Shown here piece by piece: positions 1 to 5,912 of a DNA stretch of 7,582 nt; position 1 is the stretch's first letter; every line of letters begins with the position of its first letter. A model generated the notes under the pieces. It ran no database searches. It had not been told where the DNA came from and was given only the letters and a program-made list of their open reading frames with translations. The translations under genes and the position numbers were made by a program. Source of the stretch: Patescibacteria group bacterium (GTDB lineage: Bacteria; Patescibacteriota; Saccharimonadia; Saccharimonadales; CAIOMD01); NCBI GenBank assembly GCA_030917025.1, contig JAUPVN010000099.1, forward strand, positions 1 to 7,582. Direction: 5' to 3'.

Positions 1-909
1 CTTTACAAATCCTGTGTCTTCTAGCATTTCAAGATCGTATTTAGCTCTTTGCTGCAACCTTTGAGCTTCTAATAGTTTTCCGTTTTTTTCAAAATATTTT
101 ACTCTTTGCTCTAGCTCTTCTTTAATGTTAACCATAGCAAGTTTAAGTTTTTCTTTAGGAGTAACATAGTGCGAACTAGGGTAAATAGTGTAGTTTTCTA
201 GAGACACTTCTACTTCTCCTGTAAGAGGGTTAATTCTTGTAATCCTGTCTACTTCATCTCCAAAAAATTCAAAACGATATGCAGTTTCTTCTCCGGCCGG
301 TAAAACATCTACAACATCACCTCTTACCCTAAACGTACCTCTAGCAAAAGCAATGTCATTTCTGGTGTATTGTATATCTGTTAATTGGCGTAAAAACTTA
401 TCACGTACTCTTCGTTCGCCAACATTTACCTTTATGGCCATTGCCCCATAATCATCTACACTGCCAATACCATAAATACAACTTACACTCGCTACAATTA
501 TTACATCTCTTCTAGATAGCAAAGAGCTTGTGGCACTATGTCTTAATCTATCTATTTCTTCGTTGATTTGGCTATCTTTTTCTATGTAGGTATCGCTTCT
601 GGCAATATACGCCTCTGGCTGATAGTAATCAAAATAACTAACAAAATACTGTACAGCATTGTTGGGAAAATATTGTTTAAATTCGCCATAAAGCTGGGCG
701 GCAAGTGTTTTATTATGAGCTAAAATTAGCGTTGGCTTTTGAGTATTATTAATTAAATTTGCCATTGTAAAAGTCTTGCCAGACCCAGTTACACCCAGCA
801 AAACTTGATTTTTCTGACCATCCTTTAAACGCGATTCAATTTCTTTAATTGCCTTTGGCTGATCACCTGTTGGCTTATATGTAGTATTTAGCTGAAAACT
901 ATTATTCAT
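1..909 (-). CDS. uvrB: UvrABC excinuclease subunit B, N-terminal part (cut by window edge)
   Basis: UvrB is the DNA-damage-verifying helicase-like subunit of nucleotide excision repair. UvrA loads it, it clamps the lesion, and it recruits UvrC for incision; it acts in the cytoplasm on DNA. The 303 visible codons, read from the ATG at 909-907, begin with a typical UvrB start containing TGDQPKAI (residues 14-21). A Walker A motif GVTGSGKT follows (39-46, K45), then LAHNKTLAAQLYGEF (63-77), the damage-probing beta-hairpin region SYFDYYQPEAY (91-101) and VASVSCIYGIG. Family members run to about 660-670 residues, so helicase motifs II-VI and the C-terminal UVR motif lie beyond base 1. The reading frame is open to the edge with no frameshift. 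Position 93 is Phe where many UvrBs have Tyr. The gene lies 43 bp downstream of the LOG-family gene on the same strand. AGG lies just before the ATG, and an extended -10 element lies about 11 nt upstream, so it may have its own very short leader. Identification is secure. Confidence 0.97.
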   Translation of the reverse strand, partial: MNNSFQLNTTYKPTGDQPKAIKEIESRLKDGQKNQVLLGVTGSGKTFTMANLINNTQKPTLILAHNKTLAAQLYGEFKQYFPNNAVQYFVSYFDYYQPEAYIARSDTYIEKDSQINEEIDRLRHSATSSLLSRRDVIIVASVSCIYGIGSVDDYGAMAIKVNVGERRVRDKFLRQLTDIQYTRNDIAFARGTFRVRGDVVDVLPAGEETAYRFEFFGDEVDRITRINPLTGEVEVSLENYTIYPSSHYVTPKEKLKLAMVNIKEELEQRVKYFEKNGKLLEAQRLQQRAKYDLEMLEDTGFVK

Positions 910-919
910 CCTAATACCT

Positions 920-928
920 AGTATAGCA
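920..928 (-). promoter_or_regulatory. uvrB: Candidate extended -10 promoter for uvrB
   Basis: On the minus strand this reads TGCTATACT, a TGn extended -10 plus a TATACT hexamer (920-925). No good -35 box is visible 16-18 nt further upstream, which is tolerable for extended -10 promoters. Transcription would begin near 912-914, only a few nucleotides before the uvrB ATG at 909, giving a leaderless or nearly leaderless message. A second TATACT lies at 947-952 but has no TGn or -35. This is inferred from sequence only. Confidence 0.4.
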
Positions 929-940
929 ACCCAAACACCT

Positions 941-952
941 TATACTAGTATA
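941..952. repeat. 12-bp perfect palindrome TATACTAGTATA
   Basis: A perfect inverted repeat with no spacer sits directly after the stop codon of the LOG-family gene and upstream of uvrB. It has no GC stem and no T-tract, so it is not a standard terminator. It could be a small operator or chance in AT-rich DNA. Half of it (AGTATA on the plus strand) recurs at 920-925, the proposed uvrB -10. Confidence 0.3.
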
Positions 953-1561
953 TTACCCGCTAGCTTTACCACCACCATCATTTAAATACCACTGATATGC
1001 TATTTCTGAAGTATCTATATCTTTATACTGTTCATCTAATTTATCTGTAATTTTACTAACTAAACTAGTTGGGTCGTTATCGTACAAAACTAAATGTTTA
1101 TGAGGTGCTTCTAGTAGTTCCATAAGCTCCTCTATAACATCTGCAGTACCACCACTACCCAAAAGTACACCACATATTGTGCCGTTTTCTAGAGCCGTTG
1201 TAAACTCGTGCAAAGTACCAAATCTACCACCAATAGTTATTACTGCGTCAGATGATTGAACAAGATATGCATCTCTACCTACATAATTTAAACCCGTAAA
1301 ATTAACAAAATCATAAAATCCAATAGGTAAACGATACTTTAAGACATGCTCTTTTAAAGACGTAGCCGGAGAAAAACCAATACTCATACCACCCTCTTTA
1401 TGAGCGGCACGGGCGGCATGATAAGGCAAACCAATGGTCGCACCTGTAGTAATAATATGTCCTGCCCTTGCAATAGCAATCCCAACTTCTTCTGCTTCTT
1501 GTTTAGATTGACCAACTGTGTTGCCAGAAGCTGCACCAGATACACAAATAGAATATTTCAT
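953..1561 (-). CDS. LOG/SLOG-superfamily protein (lysine-decarboxylase-like Rossmann fold)
   Basis: A 202-residue protein of the SLOG/LOG superfamily. Classical LOG proteins are cytokinin-type nucleoside 5'-monophosphate phosphoribohydrolases; other SLOG members are thought to bind nucleotide-derived ligands. Visible features are a beta-strand and glycine loop at the N-terminus (YSICVSGAASGN, residues 3-14), a second loop TTGATIGLP (38-46), and the signature GGRFGTLHEF (111-120). The signature corresponds to the PGGxGTxxE motif, with Ile replacing Pro and Arg-Phe in the loop. This resembles the single-domain TIGR00725-like/SLOG branch more than true LOG enzymes, so the substrate is uncertain. 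There is no signal peptide or membrane segment, so it should be cytoplasmic. The ATG directly abuts the TAA of the upstream gene (TAAATG). AAAGG about 10 nt upstream, inside that gene, may serve as ribosome binding site, implying translational coupling. The family call is good; the enzymatic role is not established. Confidence 0.85.
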   Translation of the reverse strand: MKYSICVSGAASGNTVGQSKQEAEEVGIAIARAGHIITTGATIGLPYHAARAAHKEGGMSIGFSPATSLKEHVLKYRLPIGFYDFVNFTGLNYVGRDAYLVQSSDAVITIGGRFGTLHEFTTALENGTICGVLLGSGGTADVIEELMELLEAPHKHLVLYDNDPTSLVSKITDKLDEQYKDIDTSEIAYQWYLNDGGGKASG

Positions 1562-2821
1562 TTATAAATTACCTTTATTTAATGTTTTAAAAATTGTTTC
1601 TGGTGCCAATATGCTGTTATCTAACTGCAATAAAATTTGATGCTCAAGTGTTTTTTGGCCCATATACCTAATAAATAACTCGTTCCATAAGCTTTCCCTA
1701 AAATGAAATATAGCCCTTTCATTGTAAGGATAATTATTGCGATAGCTCATGGCCACGTCAATTAAATTAAATGTAACCGGTTTGCCGGAATGCATAATAC
1801 CTACATAATCTAAATCACGCCACCAAGCTAAACTTGGATCAATCTCGTACATAACAGATTCGGCTTTTCGCCAATGTAGATCTTCTGGTTGCACATGTGG
1901 TTCAAATATTTCTGGGTGGTATTCTTGTTCTAATTTGCCAAAATATCGCTGTATTACTCTCCAATGAATATTTTGGCCAGCCATAATTGCAGCATTATAT
2001 GGGTCGGCATTTAAAGTATCAATAAAAATCTTGGCAAAATTAGGTTTAACTTGTTGTAGCTTAAAGTAAGAACTATATAATCTAATCTCGTTAATGTAAT
2101 GCACCAAAAGAGGCATAACGGTTATAGCTAAACCATCTTTAATTATATTATTAGTTGGGAGCATCAAAATAATTCCCATTTCTTTAACATGTGTAATACT
2201 ATGTAGTTTTTTAGCTACAAAATTATTAGTAAATTTTATCCATTTTTCTGGGGGCAGTTGCAATATCTGTATATCTCTTGTTTCAAAATCTGTTGGCTTT
2301 AATGATTTATAATGATTATTAAATGTTTTAAGCCAAGATGAGCTTTCTGCAAACCGTAAAGCCCCAAAAATTTCATAAATATTCTCATTTTTTAACATGC
2401 TATCTACGCTTCTATAGCCAAGAATTTTCATTATATTTTTGGGCGGAGTTTTGCGTAAATAGCTTTTTGCTACACTTTTTTTAAGAACCCAGCACTTTTT
2501 ATTTATATTTAAGGCTTCTACGGCATGTTTTATTTTTAATAAAAGCTCATCTACAGAATCTTTTTGTCTACTTCCAATAAATTTAGCTAAATTCTCATCA
2601 TCTTTTTTAACACGAAATAATAGTTCGGCATAAAGCACTTTACCAGTTGTGTCTTTAGGGTCTAACTTAAGACCAGCAGTTTTTTGATAAACTTGGCCTA
2701 TAATCTCTGCAGTTAATTTAACATCTACCCCGGGGCGGCCGCTAGCATCTTCTAGCTGTTTTATAGCCATACTAAACATAGGTTCAGTTGCCCCCAAAAG
2801 CTCAGATATCATTTTAGACAT
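1562..2821 (-). CDS. Uncharacterised 419-residue protein, coupled to the LOG-family gene
   Basis: I do not recognise this protein. It is probably soluble and mostly helical: no signal peptide is seen, and the only strongly hydrophobic stretch (about 215-241, with GIILMLP and LAITVMPLLV) contains Asn/Lys/Asp and does not look like a clear membrane span. The N-terminal part is acidic/basic mixed (about 1-105). The middle contains ILGYRSVDSMLKNE (133-146) and LRFAESSSWLKTF (155-167). The C-terminal half is rich in Trp, Tyr and His: eight Trp in total, including W333-W334 in AWWRDLDYVG (332-341), and HWR occurs twice (286-288, 316-318). It has one Cys (C110) beside W111. No Walker, metal-cluster or nuclease motif stands out. 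The ATG at 2821 is supported by an in-frame TAA at 2825-2827, though no Shine-Dalgarno is visible; Met4 is an alternative start. The stop TAA touches the ATG of the LOG-like gene in the same frame, suggesting a shared function. Coding status is convincing from length and context; function is unknown. Confidence 0.85.
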   Translation of the reverse strand: MSKMISELLGATEPMFSMAIKQLEDASGRPGVDVKLTAEIIGQVYQKTAGLKLDPKDTTGKVLYAELLFRVKKDDENLAKFIGSRQKDSVDELLLKIKHAVEALNINKKCWVLKKSVAKSYLRKTPPKNIMKILGYRSVDSMLKNENIYEIFGALRFAESSSWLKTFNNHYKSLKPTDFETRDIQILQLPPEKWIKFTNNFVAKKLHSITHVKEMGIILMLPTNNIIKDGLAITVMPLLVHYINEIRLYSSYFKLQQVKPNFAKIFIDTLNADPYNAAIMAGQNIHWRVIQRYFGKLEQEYHPEIFEPHVQPEDLHWRKAESVMYEIDPSLAWWRDLDYVGIMHSGKPVTFNLIDVAMSYRNNYPYNERAIFHFRESLWNELFIRYMGQKTLEHQILLQLDNSILAPETIFKTLNKGNL

Positions 2822-2889
2822 TATTTATATACTTACGTCCCACATTACTTATGCTTATATATTAACATAAAAAGGCTTAAAAAATATTA
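2822..2889 (-). promoter_or_regulatory. 68-bp AT-rich gap with weak promoter candidate for the unknown/LOG gene pair
   Basis: The gap separates the sugar-kinase stop from the 419-residue gene. On the minus strand TATAAG (2854-2859) could be a -10, with TTTAAG (2877-2882) at a 17-nt spacing as a poor -35; the predicted leader is about 25 nt. A tiny ATG-started reading frame of six codons ends at the in-frame TAA at 2825-2827. No GC-rich hairpin followed by T-tract is present, so read-through from the kinase gene is also possible. Low confidence. Confidence 0.25.
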
Positions 2890-3873
2890 TCATAAGTTTT
2901 TTACATCTAGAGGCATATCGTGAATATTTGCGTCTATATGTAAAATACCGGCTTTGGCACCAATTTTAGAAACTACGCTTGTAGAGTTTGCACTAGCATA
3001 AGTAACTGCCCACTCTAAATGCTCACCCGCTGCAATCATGGCCGTAAAACCGCTACTAAACGCGTCTCCTGCACCGGTTCTGTCAATCACGGGAACATCT
3101 TCATACATGCCGGCCGTAACAATATGCCATCTATCGGCCGCCACTGCACCATTGGGCCCATCTGTGGCAACTACATAATGCACGTCTTTGTTGGCAGTCC
3201 TCACTAAATCTTGCAGCGTTTCACCGGGGTATAATTGTTGCATTTCTTCTTTGTTCATAGATAATATTGTAAGTTGTGGAATGAGTTTTTTTAGTTGTTC
3301 TTTAGCTTTTAGCTCTCTTTTGCCTGGGTTCATTGCAATTTTTATATTATGGTGTTTTGCATAAGCAAAAACAGTTTCTAAAACCTCAAAATTGCCTTCC
3401 ATAGATGTTAAAAAGATCCAATCTGGTTTAACATCATTAAAATCAGATTCTAATATTTGGTAATGAGAGCTCGCACCTCTATAAGATAAAATTGTTCTTT
3501 CACCATTTGGCGCCAATAATATACAGGAATATCCAGTACCGTAGTCTGTTGAGCATCCTACTAAGCTTGTGTCTACTGCGTCTTTGTGCAAATCTTCTAA
3601 AATTGCCTTACCCGCAATATCATCTCCAATTTTACCTAAATACATTGTATGTAAACCTTGGCGCGCAAAAGTTACAGCACCGTTAGTTGCTCCTCCACCA
3701 GTACTAAAAACAACCCCTTCAATCTCGTTTTTAGAGCCTAAAACAAATTCTTCTACCATTTCTCCGTTATCTTCTTTTTGGGGTGTAAATATTGCACCCT
3801 TTAAGAATACGTCTTGAACCGCCGCGCCAACTGTCAGTACTGTTGTATTGTCTCTGTGTTGATGAATGTTCAT
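2890..3873 (-). CDS. PfkB-family carbohydrate/nucleoside kinase
   Basis: A 327-residue ribokinase-like (PfkB) kinase, which transfers the ATP gamma-phosphate to a sugar, sugar-phosphate or nucleoside hydroxyl in the cytoplasm. Visible landmarks are the N-terminal strand with Asp21 (VGAAVQD, 15-21), the substrate-side di-glycine region STGGGATNGAVTFARQG (57-73), GKIGDD (80-85), NPGKREL (182-188), the Mg-associated NxxE motif as NKEE (207-210), and TDGPNGAV (238-245). The PfkB C-terminal signature DRTGAGDAFSSGF (264-276) has the anion hole GAGD and catalytic base D270. Length is normal for the family (300-330). Residues 29-53 form an extra acidic stretch (TPQKEDNGEMVEEF) near the lid, so substrate cannot be read off: ribokinase, fructokinase, adenosine kinase or phosphosugar kinase remain possible. 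A strong AAAGGAG lies 4 nt before the ATG. The gene follows the aldolase by 21 bp, so the two are almost certainly co-transcribed. It ends with TGA, indicating TGA is a stop in this organism. Confidence 0.93.
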   Translation of the reverse strand: MNIHQHRDNTTVLTVGAAVQDVFLKGAIFTPQKEDNGEMVEEFVLGSKNEIEGVVFSTGGGATNGAVTFARQGLHTMYLGKIGDDIAGKAILEDLHKDAVDTSLVGCSTDYGTGYSCILLAPNGERTILSYRGASSHYQILESDFNDVKPDWIFLTSMEGNFEVLETVFAYAKHHNIKIAMNPGKRELKAKEQLKKLIPQLTILSMNKEEMQQLYPGETLQDLVRTANKDVHYVVATDGPNGAVAADRWHIVTAGMYEDVPVIDRTGAGDAFSSGFTAMIAAGEHLEWAVTYASANSTSVVSKIGAKAGILHIDANIHDMPLDVKNL

Positions 3874-3877
3874 AGTA

Positions 3878-3884
3878 CTCCTTT
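3878..3884 (-). promoter_or_regulatory. Strong Shine-Dalgarno of the PfkB kinase gene
   Basis: AAAGGAG on the minus strand, 4 nt from the ATG at 3873. It fixes the start of the kinase and contrasts with the aldolase upstream, which has no recognisable ribosome binding site. Confidence 0.8.
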
Positions 3885-3894
3885 ATATTTGTTC

Positions 3895-4812
3895 TTATGG
3901 GCGAGCTTTGCCAATAGAGTTATAACTATGTAATTTTGTTTCTACAACTGTTTGCACCGCTCCATAAACTTCTGGCATTAATTTTACAACTGCATATTCG
4001 TCTGGGTGTTCGTGCAAAACTTTTTCTAAAGTTTTTCTAAAAGCAATACGCATGTCACTATTAACATTTATTTTTGTTACGCCAGCAACAACCGCTTCTT
4101 CATAAAAATGAGAAGGGGTACCACTACCACCATGTAAACTTATATTAACTTCTTTTGGCAAAGATTTTCTAACTCTTTTTAGTAACTCTATATCTAACAT
4201 TTTTGGAACAGGATAACTACCATGTAAGTTTCCAATAGCGGCCGCAAAAGTATCTATACCAGTTTCACCTACAAACTGTTTTGCACCGGCTGGTGTGCTA
4301 AAGGTTTTTTTAATGTCTTCGTAATCAAAATCTACTTTATGAACATTGCTACTCCCACCAAAATAGTGTGGTTCGCTTTCTACTATTGCCCCTGTAAAGG
4401 TTGCGTATGCAACAATTTCTTTAGTTGCATTTACAATTTCGTCATCTGTGGCACTATGATTTGCCTGGCTTACATCTATATGAATAAATTCAAACCCTGC
4501 ATCTATACCTGCTTTAGCGTCATCTACTGTTGGGCAATGATCTAAATTGATATACATTTCTATGCCGTATTGAAACTTATAATTGTCTACCATGTCTCGA
4601 ATGTTATCTAAGCCCATGGCGTCAACCTCACCTTGGCTAACTTCTACCATTACTGGTGCTTGCAAATTAAAAGCAGCCTTAGATATGGCAATTAATGTTT
4701 CTTGGTTATCTATATTAAACGCCCCAACGGCAAATTTTTCTTGCCTAGCGCGCTGCATTGTTTCTCTTGCTTTTGTGCAATTATTTCTTATTTGGGCAAT
4801 TGTTAAACTCAT
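3895..4812 (-). CDS. fba: Class II (metal-dependent) fructose-bisphosphate-type aldolase
   Basis: A 305-residue class II ketose-bisphosphate aldolase. These zinc enzymes reversibly join dihydroxyacetone phosphate to an aldehyde phosphate (glyceraldehyde-3-P to give fructose-1,6-bisphosphate, or erythrose-4-P to give sedoheptulose-1,7-bisphosphate). In order: GAFNIDN (30-36), INLDHCP (88-94) with catalytic D91 and zinc ligand H92, an acidic motif VESEPHYFGG (144-153), GNLHGSY (194-200) with ligand H197, LHGGSG (226-231) with ligand H227, and the phosphate-binding stretch INVNSD (248-253). The motif at 144-153 departs from the usual E-L/I-G-x-x-G pattern, so tagatose-bisphosphate or other ketose-bisphosphate specificity cannot be excluded. 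Length matches the family. The ATG is backed by an in-frame TAA 18 nt upstream with no alternative start between, but no Shine-Dalgarno is visible. It sits between the transketolase pair and the PfkB kinase, which fits sugar-phosphate interconversion. Confidence 0.93.
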   Translation of the reverse strand: MSLTIAQIRNNCTKARETMQRARQEKFAVGAFNIDNQETLIAISKAAFNLQAPVMVEVSQGEVDAMGLDNIRDMVDNYKFQYGIEMYINLDHCPTVDDAKAGIDAGFEFIHIDVSQANHSATDDEIVNATKEIVAYATFTGAIVESEPHYFGGSSNVHKVDFDYEDIKKTFSTPAGAKQFVGETGIDTFAAAIGNLHGSYPVPKMLDIELLKRVRKSLPKEVNISLHGGSGTPSHFYEEAVVAGVTKINVNSDMRIAFRKTLEKVLHEHPDEYAVVKLMPEVYGAVQTVVETKLHSYNSIGKARP

Positions 4813-4928
4813 ATATTTAGCATAAGCTTTTTAAGTTAATTTGTCTATTTAGCAATCATCCATAAACCAATAATAGCTAATGCAATTTCTTTTTTACCTG
4901 CTATACCAAATCATTATATCTACGTGCT
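4813..4928 (-). other. 116-bp gap between transketolase C-half and aldolase
   Basis: No complete gene is evident. On the minus strand TGGTATAGC (4900-4908) resembles the extended -10 found upstream of the transketolase, but lacks the final T; it would give an 80-nt leader. A short open stretch, TAG stop at 4845-4847, codes for a hydrophobic peptide-like tail with IALAIIGLWMIAK, but has no in-frame start after the TGA at 4911-4913. No rho-independent terminator is visible. It may be a leader region, a decayed small gene, or filler. Confidence 0.3.
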
Positions 4929-5912
4929 TTAATGTCGGCCAAGAGCTGTCAACAAACTATGTGCTGTAATGCTTATATGTTTTGCAGTCAAACCAAAATG
5001 TTCTAACAATTCTGGGGGGTTTCCGCTCTCACCGTAACAGTCTTTCATGCCCATACGGCGCATAGCCGTTGGGTGATGCTCGCTTAATAATTCTGCGACA
5101 GCTCCACCTAGCCCTCCAACAATTTGGGCTTCTTCTATGGTTATTACGGCACCTGTTTTTGTAACACTCTGTAGTATTGTTACTGCGTCTAATGGTTTTA
5201 TTGTTGGTACATGAACAACTTCTGCAGAAATACCATCTTTATATAACATTTCGGCTGCTTTTAGAGCTTGGTACGTCATTGTACCTGTAGCAATTATTGT
5301 AATATCCTCTCCAGGTTCAAATACATAGGCTTTACCAATTTCAAACGGTGTTTTATCTGTTGTTAAAATTGGGCTAGCCTCTCGCGCTAAGCGCAAATAA
5401 TTAGGCCGAGCGTCTTTTGCCATAGCAAGAGTAGCCTTTTCTGCCTCTACGTTATCGCACGGCACAATAACAACCATATTTGGCATTACGCGCATAATTG
5501 CTATATCTTCTAACATTTGGTGAGTGGCGCCGTCTGGGCCAGTGTACAAACCGGCATGAGAGCCAACAATTTTAACAGGTACATTATTAAGGCTTATTGT
5601 AGATTTAATTTGCTCCCAGTTACGCCCAGGGTTAAATGCTGCATAACTACTTGCAAAAGGTATTTTACCAGCTACAGCCAGCCCAGAAGCAACCGTAACT
5701 AGGTTTTGTTCGGCAATGCCCACCTCAAAGAATCTATCAGGAAATTCATTTTTAAATAAATGTACTTGAGTGCTTTCTGTTAAGTCTGCACATAAAGCTA
5801 CTACGTTTTCGTCTAGTTCTCCGACTTTTTTAAGTCCAGTACCAAAACCTTTTCTAACAGGTGCATTTACGGCATCTTTAGCCAAATAATCTGTTAAATG
5901 CATATTACTCAT
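4929..5912 (-). CDS. tkt: Transketolase, C-terminal subunit (pyrimidine-binding and C-terminal domains)
   Basis: The second half of a split thiamine-diphosphate transketolase. With the N-terminal subunit it moves two-carbon ketol units between ketose and aldose phosphates in the non-oxidative pentose phosphate pathway. The 327 residues include FEVGIAEQN (62-70), with E68 matching the glutamate that activates the cofactor pyrimidine ring. YTGPDGATHQMLEDIAIMR (123-141) is the conserved transketolase/DXS loop, and IIATGTMTYQALKAAE (206-221) begins the C-terminal domain. GGLGGAVAELL (266-276) and GESGNPPELLEHFGL (294-308) complete it. Length is right for a stand-alone TktC (about 310-330). The ATG overlaps the end of the N-terminal gene by 8 bp (ATGAGTAA) and is preceded by AGGAG at 5-nt spacing, so the two halves are translationally coupled and should be made in equal amounts. 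Met4 is a less likely start. Distantly related DXS or pyruvate dehydrogenase beta subunits are less likely given the partner gene. Confidence 0.95.
   Translation of the reverse strand: MSNMHLTDYLAKDAVNAPVRKGFGTGLKKVGELDENVVALCADLTESTQVHLFKNEFPDRFFEVGIAEQNLVTVASGLAVAGKIPFASSYAAFNPGRNWEQIKSTISLNNVPVKIVGSHAGLYTGPDGATHQMLEDIAIMRVMPNMVVIVPCDNVEAEKATLAMAKDARPNYLRLAREASPILTTDKTPFEIGKAYVFEPGEDITIIATGTMTYQALKAAEMLYKDGISAEVVHVPTIKPLDAVTILQSVTKTGAVITIEEAQIVGGLGGAVAELLSEHHPTAMRRMGMKDCYGESGNPPELLEHFGLTAKHISITAHSLLTALGRH

Noticed and set aside
2728..2742. GC-rich patch with CCCCGGGG and an 8-bp GCGGCCGC site; a second GCGGCCGC at 4238-4245
   Set aside because: Both lie inside well-supported genes and are explained by Ala/Gly/Arg/Pro codons (SGRPG; AAA). 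No sign of a cloning scar or an insertion boundary: the reading frames run through unbroken.
3019..3817. Plus-strand open frames of 62-82 codons over the sugar-kinase gene
   Set aside because: They lie antisense to a strongly supported PfkB gene, have no family features, and are odd in composition, as expected of shadows.
4339..4825. Plus-strand open frames over the aldolase gene, including a Cys/Tyr-rich one
   Set aside because: They are antisense to a clear class II aldolase with all its motifs; the Cys/Tyr richness is the mirror of His/Ala/Ile codons.
4819..4835. AGCATAAGCTTTTTAA, a possible small hairpin with T-run on the plus strand
   Set aside because: The stem is only 3 bp and lies on the strand opposite to all genes, so it does not qualify as a terminator.
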